Assembly (NCBI RefSeq): GCF_031458255.1 | Contig: NZ_JAVDYC010000001.1 | Location: 744,001 to 808,000 of the forward strand | From: Catenuloplanes niger | GTDB taxonomy: Bacteria > Actinomycetota > Actinomycetes > Mycobacteriales > Micromonosporaceae | Reading direction: 5' to 3' | DNA length: 64,000 bases | Part shown: in pieces, positions 1 through 7,471 of the stretch | Layout of the letters: every line of letters starts with the position of its first letter | How positions within the stretch are numbered: position 1 is the stretch's first letter | The notes under the pieces: model-generated | Database searches by the model: none | Told to the model about the DNA's origin: nothing | What the model saw: the letters and a program-made list of their open reading frames with translations, nothing else | Program-made: the position numbers and the translations under genes

Positions 1-692
1 TGCGTCAGCTGGCGGACCGGCGGCCGTACCGGGCGTGGCTGGCCCGGGCCGGGGACGAGCTGACCGCGCCACCGCCCTCGCTGCGTGAGCCGCTGCTCGA
101 CTGGGGCAGCCCGCCGCGGCTGCCGCCGTGGACCACGCCGGATACGGTCGCGGCCGTCCGGGCACTGCTGCACGCGACGGCCGCGCACGCGGAGCCGCTC
201 GCGCCGTCCCGGGGCCGGCACCGGGAGCTGGAGGCGATCCGGTCGCTGTCCCGCACCACCCGGCAACTGCGCCAGATGGCCGCGCCGCTGGGCCTGGACT
301 ACGCGGCACCGTACTACGACGACCGGGTGGTCGAGGCCGCGCTGCGCACCGATCCGGCGGACCGGATCACGCCCTGGCGGTACAAGCCGCTGATCGTCGA
401 GGCGATGCGCGGCGTGGTCCCGGAGGCCAGCCGCGAACGCGCCACCAAGGCGAACGCGATGGTGGAGGAGGAGAACGGCCTGCGCCGGCACCGCGCCGAC
501 CTGCTGACGCTCTGCGACTACTCCCGGCTGGCCCGGCTCGGGCTGATCGACGCGGTCGCGTTCCGGGCGGCGTGTGCCCGGCCACCCGCCAGTGACCTGC
601 AGATCGGCGTGCTGCACCAGACCCTCGCCTGCGAGGTCTGGCTGCGCGCGCTGGAGGAGACCACCGTTCCCGCCGGAGGAGGACCGAGATGA
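1..692 (+). CDS. Lasso peptide macrolactam synthetase (asparagine-synthase-like), C-terminal part
   Basis: The reading frame is already open at base 3 and ends at TGA 690-692, so only about the last 229 residues are present. In the asparagine synthetase B-like fold, lasso cyclases adenylate an Asp/Glu side chain of the core peptide and close the ring on its N-terminal amine. Visible features are APYYDDRVVEAAL, a hallmark of the synthase domain, and the following PWRYKPLIVEAMRG and KANAMVEEENG segments. The assignment rests mainly on the neighbours: an RRE protein, a transglutaminase-like leader peptidase and an ABC exporter follow in the order usual for actinobacterial lasso clusters. The stop overlaps the next start (ATGA), which suggests translational coupling. 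The N-terminal glutaminase-like half and the precursor gene lie left of the window. Confidence 0.8.
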   Translation, partial: RQLADRRPYRAWLARAGDELTAPPPSLREPLLDWGSPPRLPPWTTPDTVAAVRALLHATAAHAEPLAPSRGRHRELEAIRSLSRTTRQLRQMAAPLGLDYAAPYYDDRVVEAALRTDPADRITPWRYKPLIVEAMRGVVPEASRERATKANAMVEEENGLRRHRADLLTLCDYSRLARLGLIDAVAFRAACARPPASDLQIGVLHQTLACEVWLRALEETTVPAGGGPR

Positions 693-946
693 CCACCATG
701 TTGCGCAACGGCATCCTGATGACCGAGACCGAGTACGGCGTCGTGCTGCTGGACGAGCACACCGGCGCCTACTACACACTCAACCCGACGGCCGCGCTCG
801 TGGTGCGCACGCTGGACTCCGGCGGCGACGACGAGGCCGCCGCCGCGGCGCTGGTCGCCCAGTTCGGCGCGGACCCGGGGACCGCGGGCACGGACGTGGC
901 CGAGCTGGTCGGTTCGCTGCGCACGGCGGGGCTGCTGCGCCGATGA
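689..946 (+). CDS. Lasso peptide RRE (PqqD-like) leader-binding protein, B1
   Basis: An 85-residue protein of the PqqD/RRE type. Such proteins bind the leader of a RiPP precursor and present it to the peptidase and cyclase. The segment GVVLLDEHTGAYYTLNPTAA, followed by a helical C-terminal half, matches the small winged-helix family, in which a strand pair is followed by a 'xLNxTA' turn. The ATG overlaps the cyclase stop by 4 nt, and its own stop overlaps the next start in the same way (ATGA at 943), so cyclase, B1 and B2 look translationally coupled. As in other actinobacteria, the RRE is a separate protein and is not fused to the peptidase as in McjB. Confidence 0.85.
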   Translation: MTTMLRNGILMTETEYGVVLLDEHTGAYYTLNPTAALVVRTLDSGGDDEAAAAALVAQFGADPGTAGTDVAELVGSLRTAGLLRR

Positions 947-1359
947 GCATGCCGGAGACCATCCCGTACAACCCGGCGTCGTTGCCCTTCACCACCCGAT
1001 GGGCCGCGCGCGTCGCCGTGACGGCGGCCCGGTTGCTGGCCCGCCGCCGCCCGGACCGGGTCCGGCGGGTGATGGGCGTGCTGCACCGCGGCACCCGCCC
1101 GGCCGGCGCCGCCCAGGCACTGGCCGCGTACCGGGCGGTGACCGCGGCGAGCCTGTACTGCGCGGGACGGGAGGGCTGCCTGCCCCGGTCGATCGCGGTC
1201 GCGCTGCTCTGCCGCGCGCGCGGCAGCTGGCCGACCTGGTGCGTGGGTGTGCGGCGGCTGCCGCCGTTCGCCGCGCACGCCTGGGTGCAGGTGGACGGCG
1301 AGCCGGTCGGCGAGGAGTTCCCCGCCGACTACTTCCGGCTGTTCTACTCGGTCGGATGA
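943..1359 (+). CDS. Lasso peptide leader peptidase (transglutaminase-like, McjB C-terminal family), B2
   Basis: A 138-residue protein of the cysteine-protease family that removes the leader from lasso precursors. The start is the ATG overlapping the B1 stop; upstream codons in this frame belong to B1 coding sequence read in another frame. The family pattern is visible: Cys79 in GCLPRSIA (nucleophile), His112 in AAHAWVQVDGE, with Asp118 in the same segment as the likely third member. It should act with the RRE protein on the precursor in the cytoplasm. The exporter starts 7 nt after its stop, so all four genes form one operon. Confidence 0.85.
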   Translation: MSMPETIPYNPASLPFTTRWAARVAVTAARLLARRRPDRVRRVMGVLHRGTRPAGAAQALAAYRAVTAASLYCAGREGCLPRSIAVALLCRARGSWPTWCVGVRRLPPFAAHAWVQVDGEPVGEEFPADYFRLFYSVG

Positions 1360-1365
1360 CGCCGG

Positions 1366-3099
1366 ATGCGTGCCGACCTGGCTCGCTGGCGCGACGTACG
1401 GCGGCTGACCGTGGGACACCGGCGCGCGATCGCGGTCGCGGCCACACTCAGCCTGGCCGGTTCCGCGCTGGCCCTGGCGCAGCCGATCCTGGCGCGCGAC
1501 GCGGTCGACACGGCCGCGGCCGGTACCGTGCCGTGGCCGGTGCTCGGCGCGCTGGTGCTGCTGTTCACGGCGCAGGCCGGCACGATGGCGCTCGCCCGTT
1601 ACGTGCAGGCGCGCACCGGCGAGACCATGATGCTGCGGCTGCGCCGCGCCCTGATCGACCACCTGCTGCGGGTCCGGATCCGGGACCTGGACCGGCACCG
1701 GGTCGGTGACCTGATCGCCCGCGCCGGCGGCGACACGGCCGTGGTGCGCACGCTCATCGCGCAGAGCCTCGGCTCCGGCATCGCCGGCGTCGCGGGCCTG
1801 GCCGGGACCGTGGCGCTGCTGGCCTGGCTGGATCCGTGGCTGCTGATCGCGGTCAGCGTGATGTTCGCGATCGCGGTGGCGGCGCTGCTGGCGATCGTGC
1901 GGCGGCTGCGGACGGCCTCGCGTGGCGCGCAGGAGGCGGAGGGAGCGCTGGTCGCGGACCTGGAGCGGGCGCTCGGCGCGATCCGCACGGTCCGCGCCGG
2001 CCGCGCCGAGGCGTGCGAGAGCGCGCGGGCGGCCGGGGTCGCGCGCCGGGTCCGGGACGCGAACGTGCGGATGGCCCGCCTCGCCGCGGTCAGCGGGCCC
2101 GCCAACGACCTGGCGGTCAGCGGCGCGTTCCTGGTGGTGCTGCTGATCGGCGCCACCCGGGTCGCGGCCGGGCAGACCAGCCTCGGCCAGCTCGTGGCGT
2201 TCACGCTGGCCATGACGTACCTGGCCGCGCCGATCGGGGAGATCTTCCTGGCGGTGACCGCGATCCAGCAGGGCTCGGGTGCGCTGCACCGGATCAACGA
2301 GGTGCTGGCGCTGCCCCGGGAGACCGATCCGGTGCCGGCCCGGCCGCACACCCCGGCCGGGCCGGTGCTGGAGTTGCGCGACGTCTGGTTCGGCTACCAC
2401 CCGGACCGGCCGGTGCTGCGCGGCGTCGACCTGGTGGTGCCGGCTCGCGGGCACCTCGCGCTGGTCGGCCCGTCCGGTGCCGGCAAGTCCACGATCTTCG
2501 CGCTGGTGGAGCGCTTCTACGACCCGGACCGCGGCACGGTGCTGCTGCACGGGCAGAGCGTCGCGTCCGTCCCGTACGGGCGGCTGCGCGCCACGGTCGG
2601 CCTGGTCGAGCAGGACTGCCCGTTGCTGCACGGCACGCTGCGCGACAACCTGCTCTACGGCAGCGGCCCGGTCGGCGACGACGAGCTGCACCGCATGCTG
2701 GCACTGACCAGCCTGACCGGCGTGGTCGCCGCGCTGCCCCGGGGACTGGACACCGACGTCGGCGAGCACGGCCGGCTGCTCTCCGGTGGACAGCGGCAGC
2801 GGGTCGCGATCGCCCGCTGCCTGCTGAGCCGTCCGCGCCTCATCCTGCTCGACGAACCCACCGCCCACCTGGACCCGGACAGTGAGCGCGCACTGGCCGA
2901 CACGATCCGCGACGTCTCCCGGGTCTGCGCGCTGATCGTCATCGCGCACCGCTTCTCCACCGTCCGCGGCGCCGACCGGGTCGTGGTCCTCGACGGCGGC
3001 CGGGTGGTCGCCGACGGCACCCACGCGGAGCTGCTGCGCCGCGACGCGTACTACCGCCGGCTGGCCGCCTCCGCCGAGCCCCTCCGGGTCAGCCGGTGA
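1366..3099 (+). CDS. ABC exporter of the lasso cluster (McjD-like), TMD-NBD
   Basis: A 577-residue half-transporter, the usual size for a homodimeric type IV ABC exporter. The N-terminal 310 residues hold the transmembrane helices. The NBD has Walker A GPSGAGKST (about residue 368), the signature LSGGQRQRVAIARC (about 472), Walker B LILLDEPTAHLD and the switch region IAHR. It sits 7 nt after the leader peptidase, so it probably exports the mature lasso peptide and gives self-immunity, as McjD does for microcin J25. The 3' end overlaps the convergent RidA gene by 11 nt. No peptidase C39 domain is present, in line with a separate leader peptidase. Confidence 0.88.
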   Translation: MRADLARWRDVRRLTVGHRRAIAVAATLSLAGSALALAQPILARDAVDTAAAGTVPWPVLGALVLLFTAQAGTMALARYVQARTGETMMLRLRRALIDHLLRVRIRDLDRHRVGDLIARAGGDTAVVRTLIAQSLGSGIAGVAGLAGTVALLAWLDPWLLIAVSVMFAIAVAALLAIVRRLRTASRGAQEAEGALVADLERALGAIRTVRAGRAEACESARAAGVARRVRDANVRMARLAAVSGPANDLAVSGAFLVVLLIGATRVAAGQTSLGQLVAFTLAMTYLAAPIGEIFLAVTAIQQGSGALHRINEVLALPRETDPVPARPHTPAGPVLELRDVWFGYHPDRPVLRGVDLVVPARGHLALVGPSGAGKSTIFALVERFYDPDRGTVLLHGQSVASVPYGRLRATVGLVEQDCPLLHGTLRDNLLYGSGPVGDDELHRMLALTSLTGVVAALPRGLDTDVGEHGRLLSGGQRQRVAIARCLLSRPRLILLDEPTAHLDPDSERALADTIRDVSRVCALIVIAHRFSTVRGADRVVVLDGGRVVADGTHAELLRRDAYYRRLAASAEPLRVSR

Positions 3100-3496
3100 T
3101 GGCGGTGGCCTCGACCTCGACCAGGTGTTCGGGGACGTCGAGCGTGGTGATGCCGAACAGCGACGCCGGTGGGGTGGCGGTGACGCCGAGGCGGGCGGTG
3201 GCCCGGGCGATGCCGTCGAGCAGCAGCGGCATCTTGTCCGGGGTCCAGTCGACGACGTGCACGACGAGCTTGACGACGTCGTCGAAGGTGGCGCCGGCCG
3301 CGGCGAGCGCGGTCGCGACGTTGAGGTAGGCCTGCTCGACCTGGCCGGCCAGGTCACCGACCGCGATGTTCGTGCCCTCGGCGTCCCAGGAGACCTGGCC
3401 GGCGACGTGGACGAAGCGGGAGCCGGTCGCCACGGAGACCTGGTGGTAGACGGGGATCTCCGGCAGGCCGGCCGGGTTGATCAGGGTGACGGTCAT
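3089..3496 (-). CDS. RidA family (YjgF/YER057c/UK114) protein
   Basis: A 135-residue protein matching RidA-type enamine/imine deaminases. These hydrolyse reactive 2-aminoacrylate-like intermediates from PLP enzymes and form trimers. Evidence includes an N-terminal NPAGLPEIPVYHQVSVATG-like segment, FVHVAGQVSWD, GDLAGQVEQAYLNVATALA and the C-terminal LVEVEATA. The canonical catalytic Arg of RidA is not obvious, so this may be another Rid subgroup. ATG 3496 is preferred because AAAGAGAGTGAG lies just upstream; the frame stays open further upstream but loses all family similarity. The 3' end overlaps the ABC exporter gene. Confidence 0.85.
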   Translation of the reverse strand: MTVTLINPAGLPEIPVYHQVSVATGSRFVHVAGQVSWDAEGTNIAVGDLAGQVEQAYLNVATALAAAGATFDDVVKLVVHVVDWTPDKMPLLLDGIARATARLGVTATPPASLFGITTLDVPEHLVEVEATAITG

Positions 3497-3515
3497 CGGA
3501 AAGCTCACTCTCTTT

Positions 3516-3531
3516 CGGTTACCGGGAAACC
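3516..3531 (-). promoter_or_regulatory. Near-palindromic site upstream of the RidA gene
   Basis: GGTTACCGGGAAACC is close to its own reverse complement and lies about 20 nt before the RidA start. The 8-mer CGGTTACC (3516-3523) recurs as an exact inverted copy, GGTAACCG, at 3590-3597 inside the end of the epimerase gene. A repressor site or part of the RidA promoter is possible. The regulator is unknown. Confidence 0.25.
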
Positions 3532-3551
3532 GTAAGAGATCGCCGCCGGGA

Positions 3552-3574
3552 CTGGAAGAAGGCACTTTTTCCAG
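3552..3574 (-). terminator. Hairpin immediately after the epimerase gene
   Basis: CTGGAA and TTCCAG face each other across about 11 nt, with further A/T pairing beside the arms. The hairpin starts 2 nt after the epimerase stop on the minus strand and ends about 55 nt before the RidA start. It is a plausible intergenic terminator without a classical U-tract. Confidence 0.35.
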
Positions 3575-3575
3575 C

Positions 3576-4577
3576 TCAAGGAACCTTTTGGTAACCGGCG
3601 GAACGCGGCGTCGCGGTCCGCACGGCGCGACGGGTGGCGAGGAGCGTGAGGCGGCCGTCGTGGCCGGGGCGCCAGCCGAGCTCGGTGCGGGCACGCGTGC
3701 AGTCCAGCAGCGGGCTGTCGATCAGCAGGTCGGCCCAGGACGGGTCGAGCGGTTGCAGGCGCAGGCGCCAGGCCACGTCGAGCAGCCGCCGCAGTGCCGA
3801 ACGCGGGATCGGGACGTGCCGGCCGCCCATCAGCCGGGCCAGTACGGCGGCGCGCATCGCCGGCTCGTCGGTCACGTTGAACGCGCCGGTGGCGCGCGCC
3901 AGCAGCACCCGCCCGACCAGGTCCGCGACGTCCTGGGCGGCCACCACCTGGGTGATCGTCGCGGACGGCAGCGGCAGGACCGGGAGCCGGCCGATCAGCG
4001 GGGCCAGCGGGGCGGACCGGCCCAGCGCGAGGCGGGCCAGGTCGCGCGCCGCGCCGGGCTGGATGACCGCGAGCGGCCGGATGCGGGCCACGCGCAGGCG
4101 CGGCCGGTCCCGTTCGAGGCGGTCCAGCAGATCCTCGACCGCGACCTTGTCCTGGCTGTACGTGGAGCCGGGCACGCCGCGCCGAGGCCAGTCCTCGGCG
4201 ACCCGGGTGTCGTCGTCGCCGCGCGAGTAGACCGCGGCGGACGACAGGTGGACCAGGTGCGGGACCCGGGCGCGGTGCAGCGCGGTGAGCACCGCCCGCG
4301 ACCCGGTCAGGTTCGTGCGGGCCTGGGCCGCCCGGTCGTGCCCGGCCACGATGTGCCAGGCGAGGTGGACGACCGCGTCCGCGCCGGCGAACGCCTCGGT
4401 CAGCGCGTCGGCCGCGCCGGGCGCGCCCACGTCCACCGCGCGCCAGTCGATGCCGCGCCGGTCCGCCGGGACGCGCCGGGCGATGCCGGTCACGTCACGG
4501 ATCTCCGGCCGGCCGGAGAGCCACTCCACCACCGCGGACCCGATGTTGCCACTCGCACCCGTCACCACGATCCGCAC
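3576..4577 (-). CDS. NAD-dependent epimerase/dehydratase (extended SDR)
   Basis: A 333-residue extended short-chain dehydrogenase. The N-terminal Rossmann motif VVTGASGNIGSA binds NAD(P), DAVVHLAW follows at about residue 70, and HLSSAAVYSRG then STYSQDKVA supply the Ser/Tyr/Lys catalytic triad. The C-terminal half would bind the substrate, probably a nucleotide sugar or sterol-like molecule. The start is ATG 4577, preceded by GTGGAG at good spacing. RidA follows 79 nt downstream on the same strand with a hairpin between, so they are probably separate transcripts. The substrate cannot be told from sequence. Confidence 0.85.
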   Translation of the reverse strand: MRIVVTGASGNIGSAVVEWLSGRPEIRDVTGIARRVPADRRGIDWRAVDVGAPGAADALTEAFAGADAVVHLAWHIVAGHDRAAQARTNLTGSRAVLTALHRARVPHLVHLSSAAVYSRGDDDTRVAEDWPRRGVPGSTYSQDKVAVEDLLDRLERDRPRLRVARIRPLAVIQPGAARDLARLALGRSAPLAPLIGRLPVLPLPSATITQVVAAQDVADLVGRVLLARATGAFNVTDEPAMRAAVLARLMGGRHVPIPRSALRRLLDVAWRLRLQPLDPSWADLLIDSPLLDCTRARTELGWRPGHDGRLTLLATRRAVRTATPRSAGYQKVP

Positions 4578-4607
4578 TCCACGGAGCTTTCCCCGGAATC
4601 CGGCGGA

Positions 4608-5321
4608 CTACACCCGTGGCGACGGCAGCGCGCCGGTGTCGAGCAGGAAGCGGGCGACCTCGGCGACCTTGCGGCGGCGGCCCCGGGCGGTCCGGCGCAG
4701 CAGTTCGAACGCGGCAGCCGGGCCGAGGCGGCGCTGCGCCATCAGGTACCCGATCGCACGCTCGATCACGATCCGGTAGTCGAGCGCGTACTGCAGCTGC
4801 CCGGCCAGGTCACCGGCCCGCTGCGCGGCGAGCGCGGCGGCCAGCGTGGCACCGATGACGTCCGCGTAGCGGGACAGCGCCGCGACCTCCGAGTCGTCCC
4901 ACTCGTGCGGGCCGGTGAAGAACACGTCCAGCGTGCCGACCGGCGTGCGGTCCAGCCGGACCGGGACGCCGAGCACCGAGACGACGTCGTGGTGCAGGAA
5001 GTCCTCGCGGACGCCGGGAAAGCGCGGATCCGTCCGCATGTCGGCCGCCCGGATCACCTGGTTGTCCACGAACGCGGACACGCACGGCCCCTCGCCGGTC
5101 TTGCTCTGGATCTCCTCCATCGCCTGGCTGGCCGCGTTGCTGGCCGCGACGTAGTGCAGCGTGTGCTCCTCGTCGGCGATCATCAGACCGCTGCCGGACA
5201 CCCGGAACAGGCCCACGACCGCGTCGACGGTCTCGCCGACCGCGGTGGCGACGTCGGTGCCGGCACTCCCGCCGAGGCTGCGCAGGCTGTCAGTGAGTCG
5301 TTCGGAGTCTATGTTCGGCAC
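4608..5321 (-). CDS. GAF-ANTAR domain RNA-binding antiterminator
   Basis: A 237-residue protein. An N-terminal GAF sensor domain covers about residues 20-165, with GEGPCVSAFVDNQVIRAADM and DVVSVLGVPVRL typical of actinobacterial GAF-ANTAR proteins. A C-terminal ANTAR domain covers about 170-225 (IERAIGYLMAQRRLGPAAAFELLRRTA). ANTAR domains bind paired RNA hexaloop stem-loops and prevent premature termination. The start is GTG 5321 with GAGG 9-12 nt upstream. It is divergent from the sigma/STAS protein across a 158-nt gap, which makes a shared stress-response role plausible. No obvious ANTAR target pair was identified here. Confidence 0.88.
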   Translation of the reverse strand: MPNIDSERLTDSLRSLGGSAGTDVATAVGETVDAVVGLFRVSGSGLMIADEEHTLHYVAASNAASQAMEEIQSKTGEGPCVSAFVDNQVIRAADMRTDPRFPGVREDFLHHDVVSVLGVPVRLDRTPVGTLDVFFTGPHEWDDSEVAALSRYADVIGATLAAALAAQRAGDLAGQLQYALDYRIVIERAIGYLMAQRRLGPAAAFELLRRTARGRRRKVAEVARFLLDTGALPSPRV

Positions 5322-5479
5322 GCCGCCATCCTCGCCGCAACGGAAACGGACGGCGATGCCATTCCCCTGATCGGGGGCGACGGAAACCGGACATGTTTGA
5401 AACCTGCACCATCGGTGACATTACGTGGTACCGACCGTTTCCGCCCTGTGTCCGCGGACCGACCTCGTGAGGATGCCTC

Positions 5480-6010
5480 ATGCCCGCGGACACCCGTACC
5501 CCCGTCACCGCCGCCCAGGTCTCCGCGCTGGTCCGGCGGCTGCCGGCGCAGGAGCGGCGGCTGCTCGCGCTGCGCTGCCGGGCGGACCTGACCGAGGCGG
5601 AGATCGCCGGACGGCTGCACGTCCCCCCGGCGTACGTGTCCCGCGCGCTCGCCCGGACGTTCGGCTCGCTGCGCCGGGGCGTGCTGGCCGCGCCCGCACC
5701 GGCCCGGCCGGACGCCGCCCGGCCCGGGATCACCTCCCGGGTGCTCCGCTCCGGCGAGGTGCGCGTGCGGGTGACCGGCGAGATCGACCGCGACAACGCA
5801 CCGGAACTGCGGCACCGGCTGCTCGACGCGCTCGGCGGGAACCCGCCGGCGATGACGCTGGACCTGGCCGGCGTGCCGCTGCTGGACGCGGCCGGCGCCC
5901 GGGCGCTTCGGGACGTCCTCGCGGCGGCCCGGACGCGGGGCGTCCGGATCAGCGTCGCGCGGGTCCAGCCGGCCGCGCGGACCGTCCTCGACGTCTGCGG
6001 GGTGGGCTGA
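5480..6010 (+). CDS. Sigma region 4-like HTH fused to a STAS anti-anti-sigma domain
   Basis: A 176-residue fusion. Residues about 10-65 (RLPAQERRLLALRCRADL then TEAEIAGRLHVPPAYVSRAL) resemble sigma-70 region 4, the -35-binding helix-turn-helix. Residues about 85-176 are a STAS domain, with VRVTGEIDRDNAPELRHRLL and LDLAGVPLLDAAGARALRDV. In canonical SpoIIAA proteins this last loop carries a Ser phosphorylated by an anti-sigma kinase (D-S-x-G); here it reads LLDAAGA, so the Ser is replaced by Ala. ATG 5480 is preceded by GAGG at 8 nt. No region 2 is present, so it cannot be a full sigma factor. It may couple partner switching to DNA or RNA polymerase binding. Confidence 0.75.
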   Translation: MPADTRTPVTAAQVSALVRRLPAQERRLLALRCRADLTEAEIAGRLHVPPAYVSRALARTFGSLRRGVLAAPAPARPDAARPGITSRVLRSGEVRVRVTGEIDRDNAPELRHRLLDALGGNPPAMTLDLAGVPLLDAAGARALRDVLAAARTRGVRISVARVQPAARTVLDVCGVG

Positions 6011-6039
6011 GCCGGGGACACCGCACCGGTGCCCCCGGC
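6011..6039. terminator. Bidirectional hairpin between convergent genes
   Basis: GCCGGGG (6011-6017) pairs with CCCCGGC (6033-6039), and CACC pairs with GGTG inside. The hairpin begins directly after the sigma/STAS stop and lies 6 nt from the stop of the convergent MT0933-like gene. Confidence 0.55.
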
Positions 6040-6045
6040 CGCCGA

Positions 6046-6228
6046 CTACCCGTTCGTGTCGCCGGCGCCGGTGCGCTTCTGCGCCTCGTCGACGCCGCGG
6101 TCGATCTGGTCGGCGTGCTTGCCGCCGGTGCGCTGGTCGACCGCGTCACCGGCCTTCTCCAGACCCTGGTCGACCTGCTCGTCGTGCTTGTCGGCGAAGT
6201 CGTCCGCCTTCTTCAGGAAGTCGCTCAT
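6046..6228 (-). CDS. MT0933-like antitoxin family small protein
   Basis: A 60-residue, highly charged, probably helical protein. MSDFLKKADDFADKHDEQVD and the later GGKHADQIDRGVDEAQKRTG match the Pfam MT0933_antitox family, named after a Mycobacterium tuberculosis protein but common and often stress-induced in actinobacteria. No toxin gene is recognisable beside it, so a true antitoxin role is doubtful. The RBS is GGAG at 8 nt. A GTGT-N15-GGGTAG stress-sigma-like promoter lies 36 nt upstream. Confidence 0.8.
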   Translation of the reverse strand: MSDFLKKADDFADKHDEQVDQGLEKAGDAVDQRTGGKHADQIDRGVDEAQKRTGAGDTNG

Positions 6229-6238
6229 GTTCCGGCTC

Positions 6239-6406
6239 CTAATCCTCGTGCTCTGCGTATCGGCTACCCGGGCCGGCCGTGGTCACACGTGCGGCCGGGC
6301 GCCGGCTCAGGAATACCCGCGGGCGTGACACGCCGCCGCGGCCGGACCAGGACCGGGATCGGACCACCGGCACCGAGGCGGCCCGCCAGACGGTGATGCG
6401 TTTCAT
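6239..6406 (-). CDS. Possible small Arg-rich protein (55 aa), uncertain
   Basis: A 55-codon frame beginning MKRITVWRAASVPVV and ending at TAG 6239-6241, 10 nt before the MT0933-like start. In its favour, AAGGAGG sits at ideal spacing before the ATG and a GGGTAC box lies about 30 nt upstream. Against it, codon use has less G/C at third positions than neighbouring genes, the Arg/Ser-rich sequence has no recognisable domain, and a likely promoter for the next gene lies inside it. It could be a leader peptide or a chance frame. Confidence 0.35.
   Translation of the reverse strand: MKRITVWRAASVPVVRSRSWSGRGGVSRPRVFLSRRPAARVTTAGPGSRYAEHED
6264..6288 (-). promoter_or_regulatory. Stress-sigma-like promoter for the MT0933-like gene
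   Basis: GTGT (6288-6285), a 15-nt spacer and GGGTAG (6269-6264) resemble the GTTT-N14/16-GGGTA promoters used by SigB/SigF-type factors in actinobacteria. The box ends 36 nt before the start codon at 6228. Confidence 0.35.
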
Positions 6407-6481
6407 CGGTTCGCCTCCTTCACGGACGACACCGCGTACCCGCTCCCCCGGCGGCCATGCGCGCCGGAGCCGAGGCGCGCC

Positions 6482-7375
6482 TCACACGTAGCGCCGGGCG
6501 GTGGACGCGCGCTGGGCGGCGTCCAGCGGGGCCAGCCGGGCCTCCACGTGGTGCGGGCGGGTGCGCCGGCGGGCCAGCACCCAGGGCAGGCCGCGCACCG
6601 CGTCCCAGCAGGCCAGCGCGGAGACGCTGTCGCGCGGCACGGTGCCGGCCAGGAACGCGGTGCGGCGCAGCGCGGGCAGCACCGGCCGGCGCAGCCAGGT
6701 GAACCACAGCGTGTTGCGCAGGCCGACCCGGCGCCGCAGGACCGAGTCGCGCACCACCGACGCGTGGTGGTGCACCACCAGGTGGTCCAGGTAGCAGATC
6801 TCCCAGCCCGCGGTGATCAGGTCGGTGGCCAGCAGCTCCTCCTCGCCGCCGAGCCACAGCCGCGGGCTGAACCCACCGGCGGCCAGGAACGCGTCCCGGC
6901 GGACCACGGACGCGCCGGCCAGGAAGCTGCCGAGCGCGGGCCCGGGCAGCCAGTCCGGGCCGGGCACCGGCGAGTCGCGCAGCTCGGCTACGATCGGGTC
7001 GTCGTGCCCGCCCGGCTCGACGACGATCCGCGCGTTGACCACCGCGACGCCCGGACAGGCGTCCAGCGCGTCCGCGGCGGCGCGCAGGCTGCCCGGCTCC
7101 CACCAGGTGTCGTCGTCGCAGAACGCCACGTACGGCGTGTGCAGCCGGGCCACGCCGGCGTTGCGGCCGGCGGCACCCCGGTTCTCCCGGAGCGCGAGCA
7201 CCGCGACCTGCGGGAATCGCGCCCGGAGCGACTCCGCCGTACCGTCGGTCGAGCCGTTGTCGACCACCACGACCGCGGGCCGTTCCGGCAGGCTCACCAG
7301 ACGCGCGACCGCGTCCAGCACTTCGGGCCGCCGCTGATGGGTGACCACCACGACGCCGATGCGGGAATCCTCCAT
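6482..7375 (-). CDS. Family 2 glycosyltransferase
   Basis: A 297-residue inverting GT-A glycosyltransferase. The N-terminal IGVVVVTHQRRPEVLDAVAR and VVVDNGSTDGTAESL segments bind the nucleotide sugar. CDDDTWWEPGSL (about residue 90) carries the metal-binding D-x-D-type motif, and WLGGEEELLATDL (about 180) holds the catalytic-base E-E-D region. There are no clear transmembrane helices, so it probably works at the inner membrane face on a polysaccharide or glycolipid. It stands alone between stress-type genes and its acceptor is unknown. GGGTAC lies close upstream of the start. Confidence 0.88.
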   Translation of the reverse strand: MEDSRIGVVVVTHQRRPEVLDAVARLVSLPERPAVVVVDNGSTDGTAESLRARFPQVAVLALRENRGAAGRNAGVARLHTPYVAFCDDDTWWEPGSLRAAADALDACPGVAVVNARIVVEPGGHDDPIVAELRDSPVPGPDWLPGPALGSFLAGASVVRRDAFLAAGGFSPRLWLGGEEELLATDLITAGWEICYLDHLVVHHHASVVRDSVLRRRVGLRNTLWFTWLRRPVLPALRRTAFLAGTVPRDSVSALACWDAVRGLPWVLARRRTRPHHVEARLAPLDAAQRASTARRYV

Positions 7376-7471
7376 GCGGCCGCGGGTACCCGCTTCGACG
7401 TCGTGATCACCTGCTCGTTCGTGGGATGTCCGCGCGCGGCGAAACCGGCGCGGCGGCGATCACCCGGCCCG

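Noticed and set aside
772-3357. Long minus-strand ORF (861 codons) opposite the lasso exporter
   Set aside because: It is the antisense of strong plus-strand genes (RRE, peptidase, ABC) and reads as Arg/Gln/Ala/Gly-rich low-complexity sequence with no domain.
6046-6228. Toxin-antitoxin module
   Set aside because: The family name contains antitoxin, but no toxin gene is adjacent and the promoter looks stress-type.
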